From contig JAIXMF010000110.1 in the NCBI GenBank assembly GCA_025201365.1, positions 1-38,408 on the forward strand: a stretch of 38,408 bases of DNA, read 5' to 3'. This DNA is from Syncephalis plumigaleata (Eukaryota; Zoopagomycota; Zoopagomycetes; Zoopagales; Piptocephalidaceae). Shown one piece after another: positions 31,480-38,408 of the stretch. The translations under genes and the position numbers were made by a program. A model generated the notes under the pieces. It had not been told where the DNA came from, did no database searches, and was given only the letters and a program-made list of their open reading frames with translations. Numbering within the stretch: the stretch's first letter is position 1; each line of letters opens with the position of its first letter.

Positions 31480-32530
31480 GAATTTATACCAAGATGCTTA
31501 CCCAGTCAATGTGAAATGATATGGTAAATATAGAATATGCCTTTGCTATGCGTGCGTAAGATAGAAGGGTTTAGGAGGAATCAGCAGGGCAAGTTTGAAG
31601 CAAAAAAGAAAACAACAACAGCAACAATCGTACCACTATCAGTGAACCCGGTAAACTGGTGACTATGAAGAGAATTGTAATGCAAAAAAGAAACAAAGAA
31701 AGAAAGAAGGAAAGAAAGAAAGCCAAGACTATCCAGGATAGGCTTATTCAGAGTGTCAGAGAATGGAAACAAGAAACATGCAAGAAAGAAGCTGTGGCGA
31801 AAGGTCGTATAAAACAGAAAGGCGGGTGCCCATATATTTCATACCTCGTACATCAAGTTAAAAAAATTAAAAATAGCCCCAAGTGTGTGTGTACAAACCA
31901 GTAGGTAGAAATGGTAGAGAATAGGTGAACTATCCAAGCATAGACACAATAACGAGTGGTACTTTTAGTGCCATTAACATTAATGGCAATACTGTATGGG
32001 ATATATAGAGAGAGATACAGAGATACATGCACACCAAAGCATTTATATGGCAGCGTAGCACGCTTACTCACCTGTGTAGAGGGTAGTTAAAACAAAAGAA
32101 GAGACGCTCTATTCGTTCTTTAGCAGTCGAGCGGAATCACACACTTGATTGCACCGACACACGTACACGCATACAGGCACGTACACATACGACCAAGTAT
32201 GGAATGCGCTTATGGGGTGTGCGAAAGAGTAGCCGTCAAAGGTACGTTCACGGATGTGAGCAATCTGTGGTAGTACTAGTAATAGTAAAATAGTAGTAGT
32301 AGTAGTAATAGCGGTAATAATAAAGTACTAGTAGTAGAGTAGTAATAGCAATAATAAAGTAAATAGTAGTAAGTAGTAGTAAGTAGTAGTAGTAGTAATT
32401 GAAGTGTAGTGAATAGGAAGGAGTGCCAGAGGCAGTGCAAAAGATGAATGCAAGCCGAAAGATGAAAGGCAAAAGACAACGAGTGAATAAGTTGGTCGCG
32501 TGGACGAAAGGGAGGACTAACACATGTGCG

Positions 32531-32556
32531 TGAGTGAGTGAGTGAGTGAGTGAGTG
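32531..32556. repeat. (TGAG)n microsatellite
   Basis: More than six tetranucleotide units; it creates a repetitive minus-strand frame of no coding significance. Confidence 0.85.
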
Positions 32557-33643
32557 AACGAATGTGTGTGTAGTGTGTGGTGTGTGTAGCGAGTTGCTGT
32601 TGGTGCTAGAGGCGGCAGTCTTGTTATTCAATGTTAAACGAGTGTAAAAGCAAGTGAGTTGCATTAACAGGTGGACATGGTTCATGTTTTTTTCTCTTAC
32701 TTGTTGCACCACTTGAAATAATGCGTTGTATGTCAATAGAAACAAGAAGTGGGGCTATAAATAAGACTGAGGGGGAGTACACACAAATGATAAACGATTC
32801 TATATTGCTACTGTTGTTCCTATTATTGTTATTGTTATTGTCTTAATAGTAATAATATGAAGGCCCGAATGATACTCCGGCATACTGTAGTGTATCGTAA
32901 ATACTAGTAGTACTAGTACTAGTACGGATGTTGCGCATACTAATCATGTTCATAGTGTTACTAGTATCACTGCTACTACTACCACTACCACTACTATTTG
33001 ATCATTATAGGGCAGCTTGGGCCTATATGATAAAAAGAAAATATTGCTGCTTATACGCATAGAACATGCATTTAATGGACTATTATGGCTTGTCGTTATC
33101 ATCAGAGCGGCCACTCATGGCAAGCGTTTACAGTTGAACGGGTTGTAAAGGGAAAAAGGGGCGCTAAACAAACAATATCCCGCCAAACAAGGAGACTGGA
33201 ACAACTGGCAATAGTTTGAACAGATGTTTTAAACATCCAGAAAGGGAAGTTGCCATCATACAATTGCCCGTGTACGATATTATGAAAAATGTGAATGACA
33301 ATTTTGGTGATCGAGCTAGTCATTCTGTTTATTATGCGATCAAATATGGCATGTCTGAGTTGGCGTAACAGCAGAGTTGCTCAATAAAATGCAATCCCGT
33401 TCATTCGCTCACCATCCTCGTGCATCAAGTCAATCTGATTCAAACCAGCCTTGATATAGGTATGATTACAGGACGAGAGTAGTATGGTCATTGCTATCGA
33501 TGTCGTCATTGGTCAGATCCAATGATTGATTGACTGACTGACTGATGATGACTCCTTCATTGCTGCTGTATCTAAGAAGCACTCGCAGTCTTTTTTGTTA
33601 CTTTTATCACTTTTCCTACATCGTTTATAATTACAGCGCTATT

Positions 33644-36417
33644 ATGGCAGAATACGAAGGTCATCCCGTAAAATTATACGTGTACGACTTGTCGCGTGGA
33701 ATGGCTCAGGCCATGTCACTTGCATTAACTGGTAGACAGATTGGTGAGTGAAATCGACTACTATTGTTGTTGTTGCTCTTGTTATAACAGGATACTAATT
33801 GTAAAACGTTATTATTATTATTATTGTAATGTAGATGGAATTTGGTAAGTATTTCAAATAAGCGTTGCACTTTGTTTAACAAGCAACGATTACTTGTGTA
33901 GGCATACCTCGATTGTTGTCTACGGACAAGAGTACTACTTTGGTCAAGGAATCCAGACGGATAGGCCTGTAAGTATTTAATGTGCACTACTATTCTAGCC
34001 ATTGATATACGAATGAACGACAGGGTACAACCGTGCATGGTAACCCACAACAAATCATTGATATGGGTGTAACCTTTCTACCGCAAGAAGTATTTGTCGA
34101 GTTTCTGGAGAATATTCGCGAACGATTTAGGCAGGTAGACATGGTTGATATATATATATATATATAGTTGTGTGCACTGTTATACTAATTGGATCAAGTT
34201 ATTCGTACAATAGTGCCGACAAGTATCATTTGCTCGATCATAATTGCAATACATTCACCAATGAAATTGTTCGATTCTTGGTCGATAAAACTATTCCCGA
34301 GTTCATTAGTAGTAAGTATTGACGTGTTGACACTATCCTAAAGGAAGACACTTTGCTAACTGTACTGTAATGATGCTAGATTTACCTGCTGATTTCCTTC
34401 AAACGTTAGTATATATCGAGTCTATATAATAAGGATGTACGCTAACTACGCTCAACTAACAGGCCTTTCGGACAACAGATGCGACCGATGATTGAGTCAT
34501 TCTTTGGTCCTAGTCAGCTGGGTGTACGTGCCACTACGACAACCGAGGTAGCATCGTCGACTACAGTGCCCGCTACCACAATAGCATCTACTACTAAACA
34601 GCTCTTGTATGAAGCGCGTAATCTGGCAACCCTAACCAATCTACTAAGTGCAAATCGTGCGGTAGTCGTTTATTTCACCTCGCAAGGATGTCCACCATGT
34701 CGAGTAATTGCGCCGGAATTCAAACGACTTATCACGGATCCAGAGGATTTCGATGGTAAAATTGCAAAGAAACCCATCATTGGTGTTACGGTCGATACTG
34801 GTGTAGCATACGACGCAGCAATGAAGTATCAAATTCGTGGTACACCGACATTTATGTTCTTCTTGGACGGAGAAAAGGTGAGCGGTAAAGAGAGTAGCGT
34901 ATCTCCATTGTTATCATCGTCATTTACAACGAGGCAACTAACCGAGAATGGTTAGAATTATGAATTCTCGGGAGCTAACCTGTCAGAATTGAAATCCAAC
35001 ATTAATCTATTACGCTTCACGGCCTATCCACGTAAGTTTATTGCTATTACTTCATGTATATCTAATAGTAATAATACGAATGGTTTTATAGCTCATCCAC
35101 ATGAGAAACTAAACTTGGCCGCAGTCAATCGATTCTTGGCCAGTCCGATTCGTTTCAGTGCACTACCCAAGATTGCTACGGCATTCGGGAAACTACGAGA
35201 GTTCATTGATGCCTACGAGACATTAGGAGGGCGTAAATTGCTGACAGATACGCATAGAAAGTATTTCGACTCATTGGAACAATGGTTTACTTGCTGGGAA
35301 CAAGCGCATCTCAAGGGAGAATTGTTTACAGAGGAATTACCCGATGGATGGTATATTGTAATTGGTAAGGCGTTGTAATTATTGTGCTTGTTACAATGGA
35401 ATAGATTCCCTTCATGATATTGATGTCGATGGATTAATTTGATATTTGTAATAGATCATTTATTGATCAATCTACCTACGGATAAAGCATTTCCAGTGTT
35501 GGATTTTATACGTGTAATACTATTGAACAAGACTGGTCGCGCTCATTATGCATCCGACAAAGGTATAACTATTGGGGTCGTGGTTATAATGATTACAACA
35601 ATGCAATAGTTAACTCATCAATTTGATGCAACCCATTTGTAGATCTAACACTATTAGCGGCACTTCATGCGGCCACTACTCATAATGCATCGAATGAACC
35701 AGCACCACGACCCTACATCCTATTATGTTTACGTAGTGTAGGTCTACCGCGATAGTTGTTTATTTATTTCTGAATAATAACAATAATAACAATAATAATG
35801 GTAATTGTTATAGGCGTGTCACTTATTCATCGATCCCGTTACCAGTGACTGGGCATTCTCGACGGCAAAGTATAATCTACCACCAGTTGGCTATGACACC
35901 AAGGAGATCATATCACCGCATACTGTAATTACCGAGCTTATGGTTCAATCATTGCTGGCCGAGGATGTTGCCACACGTCGTGCGGCGGCCTCGCTTGCAT
36001 TCAATGTGGGAACGCGTATCTGGGAGTTGCGCACTGGAACGGAGCAAAGTGAAGGTGGTGCCATATCGAATACCGCGGAGACCAATGTGCAAAACGACGA
36101 TGCCTGGCTGGTTGAATGTGCTAGTGCAATGGTCGAGGCATTGAGAAATGAACAAGACGAGGAGATCAGTAAGTAGTGCTAATTAGGCATGTTACTAGTA
36201 TTGATATTAACAATACTACTATATGCATATAGTCTATCGATTGGCATTGGCATTGGCTCGTCTTACGCTATTAGGACCACCGAGTCTCAGTCAGCTATTG
36301 CAGGTATTGGAATTGCCGGCATTGGCGCAAAGTAAAAGTAAGGAGGTCGTCAAGCGTGAGGAAGTACGTCAGATGCTCAATGACCTGAGTCTATTGTCGG
36401 AAACGGAGAATGCATAA
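33644..36417 (+). CDS. PPPDE (DeSI-type) peptidase - thioredoxin - PUL domain protein
   Basis: Thirteen exons: 33644-33743, 33835-33844, 33902-33968, 34024-34130, 34214-34311, 34380-34404, 34463-34877, 34956-35031, 35092-35364, 35455-35562, 35643-35737, 35814-36168, 36233-36417; they join in frame to 637 residues. The N-terminal PPPDE domain (about 1-150) has the catalytic His in GIWHTSIVVYG and the Cys in DHNCNTFTNE, as in deSUMOylating/deubiquitinating isopeptidases, ending TPFGQQMRP. A Thr/Ser-rich linker leads to a thioredoxin domain (about 205-300) with the active site CPPC and the cis-Pro RGTPTFMFF. The C-terminal 300 residues are an alpha-helical PUL domain, which in other proteins binds Cdc48/p97. 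Intron 4 appears to use a GC donor (34131); using the nearby GT breaks the frame. Exon 2 is only 10 nt. The fusion suggests a redox-linked ubiquitin/SUMO protease. Confidence 0.92.
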
Positions 36418-36751
36418 TTATGTCATTAGCCGTATACATGTAATTCACAGTCTACACGTAGATAACATTGAGGATGGCCTCCCTTTTTTCCCTTCCAAAC
36501 TCGGTCCTATTCCCTAGGCTAAGCCAAGCCTAATAAAGCATTGTGCCATAAGAATAGATGTCATTTACCGAGCCTAGTAGTTCTATAGCATCAGTTGCTA
36601 TGTATATTAACTCATTCTTAACTGAATAATATTCCTACTAATCTCGTAAAAAATACAAACGAAACTGGCTTATTATTAGTATTACTATTATCATTTGTTA
36701 TTAAAAGAAGCAACAGCAACAACAGCAACAGCAACAACAGCAATTATTAGT
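36418..36751. other. Intergenic region upstream of the MFS gene
   Basis: 334 bp. Holds an AATAAAG near 36531 (possible polyadenylation signal of the PUL gene) and a CAACAG/CAA repeat at about 36711-36743 that ends 8 bp before the MFS start codon and is probably in its 5' UTR. Confidence 0.5.
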
Positions 36752-38408
36752 ATGAGATTAATCGAGAAACAGCAATTATACGCGGTGTGTTACGCACATG
36801 CATGCGATGTGGCAGCGATGACTGTCATACCACAATTGACCTACTTTGTAAGTAGGCGTGATTCATGTTAGCGATACATGCTAATGATTGCATTATTATT
36901 ACTATTATTATTATCATTAGATGGTAAGCTTGCTATCGAGACTAGTACCGATAAACTAGATAAAAGTATATCCAACTTGTATGTTAGGTACGAGATCTAC
37001 ACAGCGAAGAAAACGAGGCGGATATAGGCTACTACTATGGCTATTTATTATCGGCGTATAATGTTGCACAATTAGCTAGTGGTAAATAATACGACAATGC
37101 AATGGCGTATACAAATATATATATTACGAACTATCCTCTAATATACAATTGTACCTTTCAGTTATTCCATGGGGCTACCTATCGGATCGACTGGGTCGTC
37201 GACCATTACTGCTCATTGGCATGCTATCGGCTACCATTAGCGCGTTATTCCTGTCGTTCAGTCAATCGTACCAATGGCTGTTTGTCTTTGTTGTACTCAA
37301 GGGATTGTGTTCGCCTAGTTTGGCCGCGGCCAGAAGTGCACTCGGTGATATTACCAATCATGAAACACAAGGTAATTAGCTAATAAATACGAGTAGCGCT
37401 AAAGACACTAATGATGATTCATGATAGCAAGGGCTTTTCGTCTTTTATTTGCCATGTTCGTCGTTGGAAGCACCGTTAGTCCGGTGATTACGGGCCAGCT
37501 CACGGATATAAAGCAGCATTTCCCCGATAGTCTAGGAAGAAGCGAGTGGCTTCGTCGATATCCCTACTTTTTACCATTCCTATTTAGTGCATTGCTAACG
37601 CTGACCGGATTCTTCGTCATTCTCGTTTGCTTCACGGAAACATTAGCGATGAGAAATGAATCAGACAATGCCGATGAGGATGGTACATCGTCCGACACGT
37701 TTACCAATCAATCGATATCGAATTGTCCGCCCTTATTGCTAAGACAAAATAGCAATATTATCGACTATCATGCCATTGACGATTTAATCGATGAAGAGCG
37801 TCTACCGTTGAACGTGCATTATAGGAAGCAGGAGGAAGGGCAGTTTGACAAAGTACGACTATGGCAAATATTGCGTCAACACGTCATTATACTGGCGTCG
37901 ATATGTGCATTTGAGTTGGTGGACGGTATGCTGGAGAACCTGTTCGGTCTATGGATCGCCACACCGATCGATCTAGGCGGGCTATCGATGAAAGCGAGTG
38001 ATTCCGGCATCGTAGCGGGTGTAGCGGGTATAGCGGTGTTCATCTCGCAAATCACCTTATACCCGATGCTAGAGCGTAGATATGGATCACGCCAGTTGTA
38101 TAGTCTTGTGCTTTTACTACTGCTACCACTTAGCATACTTGCGCCGTATATCAATACACTTGCTCGATCAAAGTCGTCACACGCCATGATTGGGTATGGA
38201 TCTCTTTACTGGGCAGTACATGCTATCGTGGTATTATTGAAATCATAGCATTGACCAGTCTACAACTTGTGGTAAGTGTTTACTCTGTAGTTTATTGAAT
38301 GATGATGATATTGATGCTGTTGTTGTCGTTGTTGCAATAGATGACGGAATCAATACGTGACACGGGAGCACTTGGCATGATGAACGGAGCAACGCATAGT
38401 ATGACATA
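36752..38408 (+). CDS. Major facilitator superfamily transporter (DHA1/ZIFL-like), 3' end beyond window, apparent frameshift
   Basis: Exons read as 36752-36847, probable 3-nt exon 36921-36923, 36988-37081, 37162-37371, 37428-38271, 38341 to the edge. The protein starts MRLIEKQQLYAVCYAHACDV; then come VRDLHSEENEADIGYYYGYL, the MFS motif A GYLSDRLGRRPLLLIG, KGLCSPSLAAARSALGDI, a Ser/Asp-rich central loop (near 37650-37850) and further membrane segments (LVDGMLENLFGLWIATP, IVAGVAGIAVFISQ). The order matches vacuolar or plasma-membrane ZIFL-like and fungal YCR023C-like drug/H+ antiporters. Near 38228-38248 the frame runs into a TAG, while another frame supplies the expected continuation IIEIIALTSLQLV, then an intron, then MTESIRDTGALGMMNG. 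So there is a frameshift by +2 or -1, real or an assembly error. The substrate is unknown. Confidence 0.85.

Larger units (their letters stand above)
30259..33643. other. 3.4-kb stretch without a supportable gene
   Basis: The longest gene-free interval outside the LINE. It contains microsatellites: (GA)n 31319-31331, (CTAT)n 31373-31400, TAG/TAA trinucleotide tracts 32277-32400, (TGAG)n 32531-32556. A short inverted repeat is at 31453-31479. Frames here are dominated by repeats (for example the Tyr/Leu/Thr-rich minus frame at 32248-32745). A plus frame at about 33160-33360, including LNRCFKHPEREVAIIQLPVY, has ordinary composition but no start and no recognisable family. The 5' regions of the two flanking genes must lie at the ends. 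Confidence 0.5.

Noticed and set aside
31659-31904. Lys/Arg-rich plus-strand frame of 81 codons
   Set aside because: Arises from AAGAAAG purine repeats; no homology that I can see.
32248-32745. Minus-strand frame of 165 codons rich in Tyr, Leu, Thr
   Set aside because: Produced by TAG/TAA and TGAG repeats; low-complexity composition and no domain.
33102-33323. Minus-strand frame of 73 codons
   Set aside because: Unrecognised, no splice partners found, and overlaps another equally unsupported plus frame.
36711-36743. CAACAG repeats as a possible CRISPR-like array or polyGln exon
   Set aside because: Simple trinucleotide repeat without spacers; not in frame with the MFS ATG, so taken as 5' UTR.
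38194-38249. Intron explaining the MFS frameshift
   Set aside because: GTATGG to CATAG is possible in length, but joining gives a short polar reading in place of the expected hydrophobic segment.
1-38408. tRNA, rRNA and spliceosomal RNA genes
   Set aside because: No A/B-box pair, cloverleaf or U6/U3-type conserved core was found on a visual scan; a covariance-model search would be needed to exclude them.

Overview
The window looks like nuclear DNA of an intron-dense eukaryotic microbe, most probably an early-diverging fungus. Evidence for this: spliceosomal introns mostly 55-95 nt long with GTAAGT/GTAAGC donors and CTAAT/CTAAC-like branch sites, compact gene spacing, AT-rich intergenic DNA full of microsatellites, a Tad1/I-like LINE of the APE-RT-RNase H type, and a PPPDE-thioredoxin-PUL fusion gene. 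The species cannot be fixed from the sequence. Joining exons by eye gives uninterrupted proteins for nearly every gene, and reading frames close to the codon.

Layout. 1-1860 (+): 3' part of a Pro/Asn/Ser-rich, UIM-like and NPF-containing protein. 2045-4302 (+): phosphoacetylglucosamine mutase. 4556-4894 (+): EMC6. 5124-8843 (-): UTP12/WDR3, head-to-head with 8981-10585 (+): LCP5/neuroguidin; both are small-subunit processome factors and share a 137-bp promoter. 10749-11438 (-): NDUFAF3-like complex I assembly factor. 11699-19920: one 8.2-kb LINE on the minus strand, bounded by a perfect 16-bp target duplication, with ORF1 (CCHC) and ORF2 (APE, RT, RNase H, Zn finger). A 1.63-kb Tc1/mariner-type foldback element at 12409-14037 splits ORF2. 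19921-20970: no clear gene, one coding-like island. 20971-24352 (+): a plastid/bacterial-type 2-oxoglutarate/malate translocator (DASS family) with 10 introns. 24620-25641 (-): PCNA. 26194-27924 (+): F-box protein. 28780-30258 (-): single-pass membrane protein, possibly cell-wall related. 30259-33643: about 3.4 kb with no supportable gene. 33644-36417 (+): PPPDE-thioredoxin-PUL protein. 36752-end (+): MFS transporter, incomplete at the 3' edge and with an apparent frameshift.

The genes do not form one pathway; most are housekeeping (UDP-GlcNAc synthesis, ER membrane insertion, ribosome biogenesis, replication clamp, complex I assembly). I found no convincing new defence or biosynthetic system. 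The most notable features are the nested transposons with a 567-bp perfect inverted repeat, a probable 3-nt microexon in the MFS gene, a probable GC-AG intron in the PPPDE gene, the DASS transporter, and the divergent processome gene pair. No tRNA, rRNA, snRNA or CRISPR array was recognised.
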